A stretch of 64,000 bases of DNA from contig CAAFUF010000034.1 of assembly GCA_900766135.1 (NCBI GenBank), positions 1 through 64,000 of the forward strand. The letters are read 5' to 3'. Below the pieces are notes generated by a model. That model had not been told where the DNA came from and ran no database searches. It worked only from the letters and a program-made list of their open reading frames with translations. Positions 52,693 through 61,198 of this stretch are shown here, one piece after another. Every line of letters starts with the position of its first letter. The first letter of the stretch is position 1. Position numbers and translations under genes: made by a program. This DNA is from Paenibacillaceae bacterium (GTDB taxonomy: Bacteria > Bacillota > Bacilli > Paenibacillales > Paenibacillaceae).

Positions 52693-54009
52693 ATGAAAAA
52701 GAAGCTGGCGGCGGTATTAAGCGCGGTGGTGGTCATTGCGCTGTTGGCGGGATGTTCCGGAAGCGGAAATTCCGAAGCCGCAAAAGAAAAAAGCGGTGGG
52801 GCGGATAGCGCGAAGAACGTGAAACTGCAATTTTTTACGGGTAAAGTCGAAACCATCGATCTGATGAACGAGCTGATTGCCAAATTCCATGAAGAGAACC
52901 CAAACATCGAAGTGGAGCAGGAATATCAAAAGGACGCCAGCAACGTGTTTAAGGTCAAACTGGCTTCGGGCGACGTTCCGGACATTACGACCGTGGTCAC
53001 GCAGGAATATGTCGATCAGGGCAAATACCTCGACCTATCGGGCGAGGCGTACTGGTCCCGTGTTTTGCCGGCGATCAAGGATTTGACGACGGACGTGAAA
53101 AGCGGCAAGCAATTCAAGGTGGCTACGAACGTTTCGATGGGCGGAATATTTTACAATAAGGCGTTGTTTGAGGAATTGGGTTTGAAGCCGGCTGCGACCT
53201 GGGAGGAATTCGTCGATCAGCTGCAAACGATCCAGGAAAAGAAGCCAGACGTGGTACCTTTATTTATCGCAGGCAAAGAGTCATGGACGCTGGGCCAACT
53301 GATCGAATTTGTCGGACACGGTCCGGTCAAACAGCAGCTTGGCGTTATTCCGGCCAAAAAGGCGTTTATCAACAACGATTCGGCCCAGTTGAAATTTGAC
53401 GAGCAGGGCGGAGCCATGGATACTTTCGCCCGCCGTTTGCTGGAGCTTCGGGATAAAAAACTGGTAAACAGCGATCTGGTCACGGCAACCTACGACAATC
53501 AGAAGCAGGCTTTTGTCGACGGTAAAGCAGCGCTGATCATTCAGGGCATGTGGGTCATGGGCGATTTGTTCAAAATGAAACCTGAATTTACGGATAACAT
53601 CGGGTTTACGGTCATCCCGTCGGTGGTTGACGGCCTGAAGCCAACCGTCTTGTCCGCGGAAGATTCGGCCTACGCCATTACGGCCGAATCCAAACATCCG
53701 GAAGAAGCCAAGAAGTTCCTGGATTTTCTGCTGCGGCCGGAGAACTTGAAGATCTACAGCGAGACTTTGAAATCTCCTGCAGCTTTTACGGACGTGGACG
53801 CTGATTGGGGACCACTCAAGGATCAGGCGGCGGAGGCGTTGCGACAAGGGGCGAATATCGCCTTTACTGATTGGCCTTCCGGTTTCTCCGGTGATGATGC
53901 GGGCCGGATGGTTCAGGAATTGATGGTGGGAAAGTACGATAACAGCCATGATTTTGCCGTCGATTTCAAGAAGGCCTGGGATAAGGCTTGGGACGCAAAT
54001 AACAGATAG
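52693..54009 (+). CDS. Extracellular sugar-binding lipoprotein (ABC importer)
   Basis: A family 1 solute-binding protein (438 aa): MKKK signal, lipobox LLAGC, Ser/Glu/Lys linker, then the two-lobe fold (FFTGKVETIDLMNELIAKFHEENP; GDVPDITTVVTQEYVDQG). GGGAGG precedes the ATG. First gene of a four-gene operon for uptake and cleavage; a GH66 enzyme at the end suggests isomalto-oligosaccharides or dextran fragments. An attenuator-like hairpin follows, which would favour lipoprotein over permease mRNA. Confidence 0.93.
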   Translation: MKKKLAAVLSAVVVIALLAGCSGSGNSEAAKEKSGGADSAKNVKLQFFTGKVETIDLMNELIAKFHEENPNIEVEQEYQKDASNVFKVKLASGDVPDITTVVTQEYVDQGKYLDLSGEAYWSRVLPAIKDLTTDVKSGKQFKVATNVSMGGIFYNKALFEELGLKPAATWEEFVDQLQTIQEKKPDVVPLFIAGKESWTLGQLIEFVGHGPVKQQLGVIPAKKAFINNDSAQLKFDEQGGAMDTFARRLLELRDKKLVNSDLVTATYDNQKQAFVDGKAALIIQGMWVMGDLFKMKPEFTDNIGFTVIPSVVDGLKPTVLSAEDSAYAITAESKHPEEAKKFLDFLLRPENLKIYSETLKSPAAFTDVDADWGPLKDQAAEALRQGANIAFTDWPSGFSGDDAGRMVQELMVGKYDNSHDFAVDFKKAWDKAWDANNR

Positions 54010-54022
54010 ATAAAAGGAGAAG

Positions 54023-54082
54023 GGCAAAGGAAGGAAAGCGAGGATGTCCCCAAGATGGATCCTTTCCTTCCTTTTCTTTGCC
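54023..54082 (+). terminator. Attenuating hairpin between lipoprotein and permease genes
   Basis: GGAAGGAAAG (54029-54038) pairs with CTTTCCTTCC (54062-54071), and outside it GGCAAA (54023-54028) can pair with TTTGCC (54077-54082). A TTTT follows the inner stem. It probably partially terminates or stabilises the upstream message. Confidence 0.75.
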
Positions 54083-54107
54083 GAAATAAGAGAGGAGAGA
54101 ACGGGAG

Positions 54108-54989
54108 ATGGCGTTGCTTCGCAAATTCAACAACCACCTGCACCAATATATGGCCATTCCGGCGATCGTACTGTTCGGGTTCTTCTTTATTTACCCGTTG
54201 ATTCGGGGCGTCGGGATCAGCCTGACCGATTCCAACGGAATCACACCCGCGAATTTCGTCGGTTTACAGAATTTTATCGATTTTTTTCGAGACGACCGAG
54301 CCATGCACGATATGATGACGACGCTGTGGTTTGCCATCGGATCGGCGCCGCTGTTGAATCTGTTCGGTTTTCTCTACGCCTTGCTGCTTGACCAAAAAAT
54401 GGCTGGCAAAGGGTTCGTCCGGGCGATCGTATACTTGCCCGCCGTCATCAGTCCGCTGATTATGGGTTATATCTGGTATTTTATCCTCCAGCCGGAGCGG
54501 GGGTTTTTATATCACCTGGGACAAAATCTCAAGCTGGAATTCCTTCAGGGAAACTGGCTGGGCAGCAGCACCAGCGCAATGGTCTTGCTGATCATCGTCA
54601 ATGTCTGGCAATTCGTCGGCATGACCATGATCATCTACCTGGCCGGATTGCAGTCCATCCCGGCAGAGTTGTATGAGGCCGGCCGGATCGACGGAGCGGG
54701 GGGGTGGAAGACGTTATGGAACGTCACGATTCCCATGCTGTATCCTTCCATTAAGATCAATGTCGTCACCAATATTATCGGTTCCTTGTCGGTGTTCGAT
54801 ATTATCGTGGCGCTGACCGACGGCGGACCCGGGTACAGCACGGAATCGCTGAGCTTGTATATTATGCGGATGCAGTACGGCAGCTTCACGGGTTACTCCA
54901 CCGCGGTAGCCTTGATTTTGTTCCTGATCATCATTATCCCCGTCTTCTTGTTCCTGCGTTTGACCCGGAATAAAGAAGTGGAAATGTAA
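54108..54989 (+). CDS. Carbohydrate ABC transporter permease, MalF/UgpA type
   Basis: A 293-aa inner-membrane subunit with six helices and EAA loop ELYEAGRIDGAGGWKTLWNVT near residues 185-205. GGGAG precedes the ATG. It is 12 bp upstream of the second permease and works with the lipoprotein at 52693. The ATPase is not encoded here. Confidence 0.93.
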   Translation: MALLRKFNNHLHQYMAIPAIVLFGFFFIYPLIRGVGISLTDSNGITPANFVGLQNFIDFFRDDRAMHDMMTTLWFAIGSAPLLNLFGFLYALLLDQKMAGKGFVRAIVYLPAVISPLIMGYIWYFILQPERGFLYHLGQNLKLEFLQGNWLGSSTSAMVLLIIVNVWQFVGMTMIIYLAGLQSIPAELYEAGRIDGAGGWKTLWNVTIPMLYPSIKINVVTNIIGSLSVFDIIVALTDGGPGYSTESLSLYIMRMQYGSFTGYSTAVALILFLIIIIPVFLFLRLTRNKEVEM

Positions 54990-55001
54990 GGGGGAAGCGA
55001 A

Positions 55002-55826
55002 ATGAAACAACTGACGGGAATCTTAAAATATTTGGCGGTGATCGCCGTTTCACTGCTGGCCCTGATTCCGTTTTACGTGCTGCTGTACCTGGGGTTGAAT
55101 ACGCCGTCGGGCAACGTGTTTGAAGGCGGAGCACTGCCGCTTCCGGACTTTTACTTCGGTAACTTCAGGGAGGCCTGGATCGCTTCGCAACTGGGGACGG
55201 CGATAGGAAACTCGCTGATCATCACCGCAGGGGCGCTGCTAATCATGGTAGCGGTATCCAGCGCGGCGGCTTATTCCATAGCCCGCTTCAAAAGTAAAAT
55301 GAATGCCTTGATTTTTAACACGTTGCTTATTTGCATGATGGTTCCGGCGATTATTATCACGGTACCGTTGTATACGCTGATGCGGTCCATTCACGGGATC
55401 AATACGCTGTGGGCCATGATTCTGCTGCTTGCCGCAAACGGGCTGCCGATGGCGGTGTTTTTATACACCAGCTTTATCAAATCGCTGCCCCGCGAAGTGG
55501 AGGAATCGGCCATTATCGATGGATGCACCTATTTCTCCGCGTTTTGGCGGGTGACCTTTCATTTTTTGAAGCCGGTAACCGCGTCCTTGGTCATCTTGTC
55601 GGGCCTTGGAATTTGGAACAACTACGGTCAAGCGGTATTTTTTCTGCAACGGCAGGAGATGCGGACCGTGCCGCTGGCGGTGTCGATGTTCTTCCAAAAA
55701 TACGGCGCCGACTGGAATTTGATGGCGGCCGCGGCGATGATCGGTCTTGCTCCGGCGGTTCTGGCGTTTTTGGCTTTCCAAAAATATTTCATCAAAGGAA
55801 TTACTGCAGGAGCAGTGAAGGGATAG
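55002..55826 (+). CDS. Carbohydrate ABC transporter permease, MalG/AraQ type
   Basis: The second permease (274 aa): six helices and EAA loop EVEESAIIDGCTYFSAFW around residues 166-183; ends in the same AGAVKG as the permease at 236. GGGGG precedes the ATG. It is 13 bp upstream of the GH66 gene. Confidence 0.93.
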   Translation: MKQLTGILKYLAVIAVSLLALIPFYVLLYLGLNTPSGNVFEGGALPLPDFYFGNFREAWIASQLGTAIGNSLIITAGALLIMVAVSSAAAYSIARFKSKMNALIFNTLLICMMVPAIIITVPLYTLMRSIHGINTLWAMILLLAANGLPMAVFLYTSFIKSLPREVEESAIIDGCTYFSAFWRVTFHFLKPVTASLVILSGLGIWNNYGQAVFFLQRQEMRTVPLAVSMFFQKYGADWNLMAAAAMIGLAPAVLAFLAFQKYFIKGITAGAVKG

Positions 55827-55839
55827 GGGGAAAACAGGC

Positions 55840-57537
55840 ATGATCAAAGATATATACCCGGTGCGGGCTCAATTTTTGAGCGGACAGCCGGTGGAAATCG
55901 CGGTAGAGCTGGTGAATGATGCGGTGGAATTCAAGAGGGTCACGCTATCCTTCAAGGTGAACTGGCTGGACCGTGAAGTAAATAGGACGGAGCTAAGGGA
56001 CATAGCTTTGGCTCCAAATGAAGAGAGGGTCGTGCAGGTCAACCTCGGCGAATACACAGCTGATTTTAAAGGCTATGGTGTTGATCTGGAATGGGCAGCG
56101 GATGGAGGCGGTGACGCTCCCGCAGGCAGCGTGTCTACGTCCTTCGATGTCGTTTCGGACTGGAGAAAATCGACTCGCTACGGATTCTTAAGTGATTTTC
56201 ACACGAAGGATAAGGGCGATCAACGGGATGTGGCTTGGTTAAGTAAGCTTCATATCAATCTCGTGCAGTTCTATGACTGGATGTATAAACACGACGATCT
56301 AGTGCCGGAAACCAATGAATTTACGGATTTGATGGGGAGAGAGCTGAATTTGGACGTCGTATCCGAAAAGGTCGGCTATTGCCATGAATACGGGATGAAG
56401 GCGATCGCATACGGGGCTGTTTACGCCGCAAGCAAAGCGTTCTATGAAGAGCATAAAGACTGGGCGTTATTGCAAAGCGACGGAGAGGCTTACGATTTTA
56501 TCGACGTGTTCAAAATCATGAATATCGCAGCCCAATCGCCTTGGCATGACCATATCATCGGTCAATATAAACGGGCGATCGAGTTGGTGGATTTCGACGG
56601 GATCCATATGGATACCTATGGTTTCCCAAAATCCGGGATATCCGCCATCGACGGAAGCCTTGTCCGCCTGGAAGAACACTTTCCGGTTCTGATCGACCAT
56701 ACACGCGAAGCCCTGAAGCCAAGTAAGGAGGATATATGCCTTATTTTCAACAACGTGGGCAACTGGCCGGTGCATACTGTAGCGCGAGCCTCTGAAGACG
56801 CGGTTTACATCGAGGTTTGGAAGCCGTATGAACGTTACCATCACCTCGTGCAAATCATTCAATGGGCCAAGCAGTGGGGCGGCGGGAAACCGGTCATTCT
56901 GGCAGCTTACCTGACTCCCTTCCGTCTGGAAAGCGAGGCGATCGAACGGGCAGAGCAGGGGGCTTTACTTATGACCGCTGCCATTGCGGCACAAGGCGGT
57001 TATCATCTGCTGGTGGGAGAAGACGGGGGCGTGCTGACTCAAGCCTATTATGCCGATTATTCTACGATGGGGAGCCGATTCATTCGCAAGCTGAGAGACT
57101 ATTACGACTTCAACATCCGTTATGCGAATCTCCTCTATGACGACCGGTTGACGGATGTCTCCATGACGCATGCCGACGGCGATAACCTGGAATACGTGTT
57201 CGAAAATGTCGAATACAGCACGTACGGGGAACCCGGCAAGGTTTGGACGGTTATCCGGGAAAATGAAAGCTTCAAGACGATCAGTTTCATCAACCTGAGC
57301 AACAATGCCGAGGATTACTGGAATGCCGGCAAGAATCGGCCAAGCATTCTGGAAGGCATTAAGGTCAAGGTGCTGCTTGACCGGGCGCCGAAAGCTGCTT
57401 TTGTCGCCTCACCGGACCTTGATTACGGACGACCGCAACCGCTGGAATTTGAACTTACCCGCAGCCTGCGGGGAATTACGTTGGAAGCGGTGATCCCGGT
57501 GCTAGAGGTTTGGAACCTGCTGACAATCGAATTGTAG
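55840..57537 (+). CDS. GH66 dextranase-like glycoside hydrolase, cytoplasmic
   Basis: A 565-aa enzyme of glycoside hydrolase family 66, which cleaves alpha-1,6-glucan or forms cyclic isomalto-oligosaccharides. An N-terminal beta domain (about 1-105) is followed by a TIM barrel and a C-terminal beta domain. Candidate nucleophile D258 in DGIHMDTYG and acid/base E325 in VYIEVW are 67 residues apart, as in Streptococcus dextranase. No signal peptide is present, unlike secreted family members, so it should digest imported oligosaccharides. No cyclisation-associated carbohydrate module insert was seen. Confidence 0.87.
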   Translation: MIKDIYPVRAQFLSGQPVEIAVELVNDAVEFKRVTLSFKVNWLDREVNRTELRDIALAPNEERVVQVNLGEYTADFKGYGVDLEWAADGGGDAPAGSVSTSFDVVSDWRKSTRYGFLSDFHTKDKGDQRDVAWLSKLHINLVQFYDWMYKHDDLVPETNEFTDLMGRELNLDVVSEKVGYCHEYGMKAIAYGAVYAASKAFYEEHKDWALLQSDGEAYDFIDVFKIMNIAAQSPWHDHIIGQYKRAIELVDFDGIHMDTYGFPKSGISAIDGSLVRLEEHFPVLIDHTREALKPSKEDICLIFNNVGNWPVHTVARASEDAVYIEVWKPYERYHHLVQIIQWAKQWGGGKPVILAAYLTPFRLESEAIERAEQGALLMTAAIAAQGGYHLLVGEDGGVLTQAYYADYSTMGSRFIRKLRDYYDFNIRYANLLYDDRLTDVSMTHADGDNLEYVFENVEYSTYGEPGKVWTVIRENESFKTISFINLSNNAEDYWNAGKNRPSILEGIKVKVLLDRAPKAAFVASPDLDYGRPQPLEFELTRSLRGITLEAVIPVLEVWNLLTIEL

Positions 57538-57597
57538 ATGTTAAAATTTGAACATTATGTGATCGTTTTATTTCTCGAGATGAGCTGAATTTTTGAT

Positions 57598-57615
57598 TTG
57601 TAATCCGAATCACAA
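57598..57615 (+). promoter_or_regulatory. Fnr/Rex-like palindrome upstream of norB
   Basis: TTGTAA-TCCGAA-TCACAA matches TTGTGA-N6-TCACAA at 11 of 12 positions. It lies 58 bp before the NO reductase start. The Fnr-like regulator encoded immediately downstream of norB is the obvious candidate to bind it. Confidence 0.65.
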
Positions 57616-57673
57616 TTCCCTTCCCGCCGAAATCTTATCCTGATTCTGTTCAGAAGAAAGGAGAGACGAGGGA

Positions 57674-59983
57674 ATGAAGGGAAACCAAGCCCAAAATTCA
57701 TTTTTGAAGGGAATATTGATTTGTGTCCTTTTACTAAGCTTCACGGTGCTTATTGCCGGAGGATATTGGATTTTTAAATCGCAGGCGCCTACGCCGCTTC
57801 AAGTCGTAAATCGCGCAGGCGAAGTATTGACGACCCAGGAGCAGATTACCGGAGGGCAGGCGGTATTTCAGAAATATGGCCTGATGGATTACGCCACCGT
57901 GCTGGGTCACGGCTCCTATTTGGGACCGGATTACACGGCGCAATCGCTGAAAATCATCACGGATGCCATGCATGATCAGCATGCGCAAGCGGAGTACGGT
58001 ACGGCATATGCCGACCTGGATCCGGAGCGGCAAACGTTGATTTTTGAGAAGGTCAAGGCGGAAATGAAACAGAACCGCTACGACAAGAACGCGAAGACCT
58101 TGCTCCTGACCGACGGCCAGGCTGAAGGGCTGAAACGGGTCCGCGCCTATTATGATCAAGTGTTCACGGAAGGCGACGGACGCGGCATTCAGCCGAATTT
58201 GTTCGGAAACGAGACGATGCCGGAGGAAGGACGCGCTTATGTGGCGCCGGGGGACATGCGCAAGCAAATCGCCGACTTCTTCTTCTGGACCGCGTGGCTG
58301 TCCGGCACGCAGCGGCCGGGCGACACGATTACGTATACGAACAATTGGCCGTATTTCGAAGATGCGGGCAATACGATGAGTTATTCCGCCGTTCTTTGGA
58401 GCGGCATCAGCATGACGCTTTTGATTTTAGTGCTCGGATTAGTGTTGTACTTCTATAACCGTTATCGTCTGCATATGCAGGAAGCCTATGAGCCGGGCAA
58501 ATTCCCGGTGTTGGATCTGAACCGCATGCCGGTGACGGCAAGCCAGGTCAAAACGGCGAAATATTTTCTCGTCGTCGTGCTGCTATTCCTGATTCAGGTC
58601 GGTTTCGGCGCTTTGTTGGCGCATTATTACGTTGAACCGAACAGCTTCTTCGGGTTGGACTGGATCGTCAAGCTATTCCCGTTCAACATCGCCAAATCGT
58701 ATCACCTGCAGCTCGTGATCCTTTGGGTGGCGACGGCATGGCTGGGAATGGGGATTTATGTGGCTCCGCTCGTCGGTGGGAAGGAACCGAAACGCCAAGG
58801 GGTGCTGGTCGATATCCTGTTCTGGGCGCTGGTTGCGCTCACGGCCGGGAGTACGGTCGGGGAGTGGCTCGGGGCAAAAGGCTACCTCGGCAACCTGTGG
58901 TTCTGGTTGGGCCATCAGGGCTGGGAGTATTTGGAACTGGGGCGCTTCTGGCAAGTCCTCCTTGTCATCGGTATGGCGATCTGGCTGTTCATCGTGTATC
59001 GTGCCATCCGCAGCGCTCTAAAGAAGGAAACCGACAAGGGCGGATTAACGCATTTGCTGTTCTATTCGGCGATCGCCGTTCCGTTCTTCTATATCTTTGC
59101 GTTCTTCTTTAATCCGACGACGTCGTTCACTTACGCCGATTATTGGCGGTGGTGGATCATCCATTTGTGGGTCGAAGGGATCTTCGAGGTGTTTGCCGTC
59201 GTCGTCATCGGCTTCCTCATGGTTCGGATGAAGCTGGTTACGAAAGAATCCACGGTGCGCTCTTTGCTGTTTCAGCTGATTTTGTTGCTGGGCAGCGGCG
59301 TGATCGGGATCGGCCACCACTATTACTACAACGGTTCGGCCGAAATCTGGATTGCCTTGGGCGCGATATTCTCGGCTTTGGAAGTGATTCCGCTGACGTT
59401 GTTGATTCTGGAGGCTTACGACCAATACAAAATGATGAAGGATGGCGGCCAGACCTTCCCTTACACGTCCGCCTTCCGATTCCTGGTGTCGACGGCGATT
59501 TGGAATTTGGTCGGCGCGGGGGTGCTCGGCTACTTGATCAACCTGCCGGCGGTCAACTATTTCATGCACGGCTCCACGTTGACGACGGCTCATGCCCACG
59601 GATCGATGATGGGCGTGTACGGAATGTTCGCGATTGCGGTTCTGCTGTATACGATGCGCAACATCGTGAAGCCGGAGCAGTGGAACGACAAGCTGCTGCG
59701 CATCTCCTGCTGGGGGCTCAACATCGGGTTAACGGGGATGATCGTGATTACCCTCCTCCCGGTAGGCTTTATCCAATTGAAGCATTCGTTTGATTTTGGT
59801 TTCTGGTCGGCTCGCGACTTCTCGTTCTATCAACAGGATACGGTAAGCCTGCTGCTGTGGCTGCGAATGATTCCGGACACGATCTTCATCGTGGCGGGGA
59901 TTATGCCCCTGGTGTACGTGGTCGTCCGTTCGATGTTCCACTTGCGTAAACCGAATGTTGCCGAAGAAGAAACGTTCGAATAG
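57674..59983 (+). CDS. norB: Quinol-dependent nitric oxide reductase (qNOR)
   Basis: Reduces NO to nitrous oxide using membrane quinol (769 aa). The N-terminal extension with an extracellular cytochrome-c-like fold lacking CxxCH, plus a 14-helix haem-copper-oxidase core, marks the single-subunit type. Metal-ligand histidines are visible in HLWVEGIFE and IGHHYYYNG and in TTAHAHGSMMGVYG. AAAGGAGAG precedes the ATG. It is cotranscribed with the Crp/Fnr-type regulator 12 bp downstream. The role is NO detoxification or anaerobic respiration; no nitrite reductase is in the window. Confidence 0.95.
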   Translation: MKGNQAQNSFLKGILICVLLLSFTVLIAGGYWIFKSQAPTPLQVVNRAGEVLTTQEQITGGQAVFQKYGLMDYATVLGHGSYLGPDYTAQSLKIITDAMHDQHAQAEYGTAYADLDPERQTLIFEKVKAEMKQNRYDKNAKTLLLTDGQAEGLKRVRAYYDQVFTEGDGRGIQPNLFGNETMPEEGRAYVAPGDMRKQIADFFFWTAWLSGTQRPGDTITYTNNWPYFEDAGNTMSYSAVLWSGISMTLLILVLGLVLYFYNRYRLHMQEAYEPGKFPVLDLNRMPVTASQVKTAKYFLVVVLLFLIQVGFGALLAHYYVEPNSFFGLDWIVKLFPFNIAKSYHLQLVILWVATAWLGMGIYVAPLVGGKEPKRQGVLVDILFWALVALTAGSTVGEWLGAKGYLGNLWFWLGHQGWEYLELGRFWQVLLVIGMAIWLFIVYRAIRSALKKETDKGGLTHLLFYSAIAVPFFYIFAFFFNPTTSFTYADYWRWWIIHLWVEGIFEVFAVVVIGFLMVRMKLVTKESTVRSLLFQLILLLGSGVIGIGHHYYYNGSAEIWIALGAIFSALEVIPLTLLILEAYDQYKMMKDGGQTFPYTSAFRFLVSTAIWNLVGAGVLGYLINLPAVNYFMHGSTLTTAHAHGSMMGVYGMFAIAVLLYTMRNIVKPEQWNDKLLRISCWGLNIGLTGMIVITLLPVGFIQLKHSFDFGFWSARDFSFYQQDTVSLLLWLRMIPDTIFIVAGIMPLVYVVVRSMFHLRKPNVAEEETFE

Positions 59984-59995
59984 GAGGCGTGGAGT

Positions 59996-60730
59996 ATGGG
60001 ACATTCAACCCACGTATTGCGTTCTTTCCCCTTATTTCAAGGGTTGACCGCGGACGAAGCGGCCCGGATCGCCCAGCTCGCCGTCCCCCGGCTGCTGCCG
60101 AGGCGGGCGGCGGTGTTCCGGGAGGGGGACGAGGTGGAGTCGATTTATTTTGTAGCCAGCGGGTTGATCAAAACGAGCCGGACGGACGAGAAAGGCAATG
60201 AACAAATCTTCTCGTTTCTAAAGCAAGGCGATATGTTCCCGCTCACGGGCCGCTTCGATGCGGAGGTCTCGCCGGTGACCGCCGCGACCGTCGTCGAAAC
60301 CAGCTTGCTCGCCCTGCCTCTTCGCTCCTTCGAGCAGCTTCTGGCGGGTTCGCCGGAGCTCGCGTTCAAGATGATGGGACTCATGAGCGGGAAAATCCGC
60401 GAACTTCAAGACAAACTGCTGAACTTCAATCAACGGAGCGTAGAAGAACGAGGAATATCGTTTCTTATCTACTTGGCCGAGCATTTTGGGCTGGAGCGGG
60501 GAGGGGAAGTCGTAGTTCCGATCCCGGTGACGCACCAGGAGTTGGCCAGCACGATTGGATTTGCCCGGGAAACGGTGAGCCGCCTGTTGACCAGCCTCCG
60601 CAAGGAAGGCATCGTCCAGGTTAGCCGCAAAGGGTTCGTCGTACGGAATCTTCAGACCTTGAAGGAGAAGGTGTGCGTCAAAGAGAATTGTCCGCATTGC
60701 CGCGAGCTGCAGCGCGTCGGGCAGGGTTAG
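59996..60730 (+). CDS. Crp/Fnr-family regulator with C-terminal cysteine cluster
   Basis: A 244-aa regulator: cyclic-nucleotide-binding-like domain (about 20-130), dimer helix, and winged helix with recognition helix GFARETVSRLLTSLRKEG. The E-x-x-S-R pattern is of the Fnr type rather than Crp. The C-terminus carries CVKENCPHC; B. subtilis Fnr also bears its [4Fe-4S] cysteines at the C-terminus, but spaced differently as I recall it. The protein therefore probably senses oxygen or NO through a cluster. AGGAGG overlaps the norB stop. Likely target: the palindrome before norB, perhaps also cydA. Confidence 0.88.
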   Translation: MGHSTHVLRSFPLFQGLTADEAARIAQLAVPRLLPRRAAVFREGDEVESIYFVASGLIKTSRTDEKGNEQIFSFLKQGDMFPLTGRFDAEVSPVTAATVVETSLLALPLRSFEQLLAGSPELAFKMMGLMSGKIRELQDKLLNFNQRSVEERGISFLIYLAEHFGLERGGEVVVPIPVTHQELASTIGFARETVSRLLTSLRKEGIVQVSRKGFVVRNLQTLKEKVCVKENCPHCRELQRVGQG

Positions 60731-60740
60731 CGAAGGGTTA

Positions 60741-60832
60741 GCGGCAGCAAAGTGAAGCAACGTGCAGCAAGGTGTAGCAACACGTAGTAACGCGTAGCAA
60801 CGGTATAGCAACGGTATAGCAAGGTATTACGA
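60741..60832. repeat. Degenerate 10-11 bp tandem repeat
   Basis: About nine units of consensus CGTGTAGCAA: six of 10 bp from 60741 to 60800, two identical 11-bp units CGGTATAGCAA at 60801-60822, then a decayed unit. It starts 10 bases past the regulator's stop. The gene-free stretch 60731-61198 holds this repeat, the class A element, and the terminator of the next gene; no gene was found in it. Confidence 0.75.
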
Positions 60833-60902
60833 CGTAGAGCGGCGTATCGCAGTGCTTTACAGTATTGCGCGCCTATGCGCCTGATCCGAAGTTGAGTGAG
60901 CG

Positions 60903-61087
60903 CTAACGCTTGCCAGAAGTCTTATTTGGGCTGTTGAAGGAGATTTTTATTTCTAACGCTGATCTGGGGTCTTATTTAGTATGAAAACAGGCGTTTTAGC
61001 TTGAAAATGGACGAATAAGCGCTCTGACAAGCGTTACATCGTACAGGACGGGATTTTGCAGCAAATAGCGTTGCTCCTAAGCGTTAC
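60903..61087. repeat. Four-box intergenic element, class A, copy 2
   Basis: Boxes CTAACG-N12-CTTATT at 60903-60926 and 60953-60976; inverted AATAAG-N12-CGTTAC at 61014-61037 and the degenerate AATAGC...CGTTAC at 61064-61087. Start spacing 50, 61, 50 bp and total length 185 bp, exactly as in the copy at 29007, while the box centres and linkers differ. It lies between convergent genes, like copy 1. Confidence 0.85.
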
Positions 61088-61162
61088 GCGGCAGGAGCAG
61101 GCAACAGGCTGGTTTGCTGTTCAATCATTCAAATCTCGCTGCCTGCTTTTGTGCGCAGACCA

Positions 61163-61191
61163 AAAACCCTCGCCCAAAGGCGAGGGTTTTC
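61163..61191 (-). terminator. Terminator after the SGNH-like gene
   Basis: AAAACCCTCGCC (61163-61174) pairs with GGCGAGGGTTTT (61179-61190), T-rich on the minus-strand side and also on the plus side; probably bidirectional. Confidence 0.9.
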
Positions 61192-61198
61192 TTCCGCT

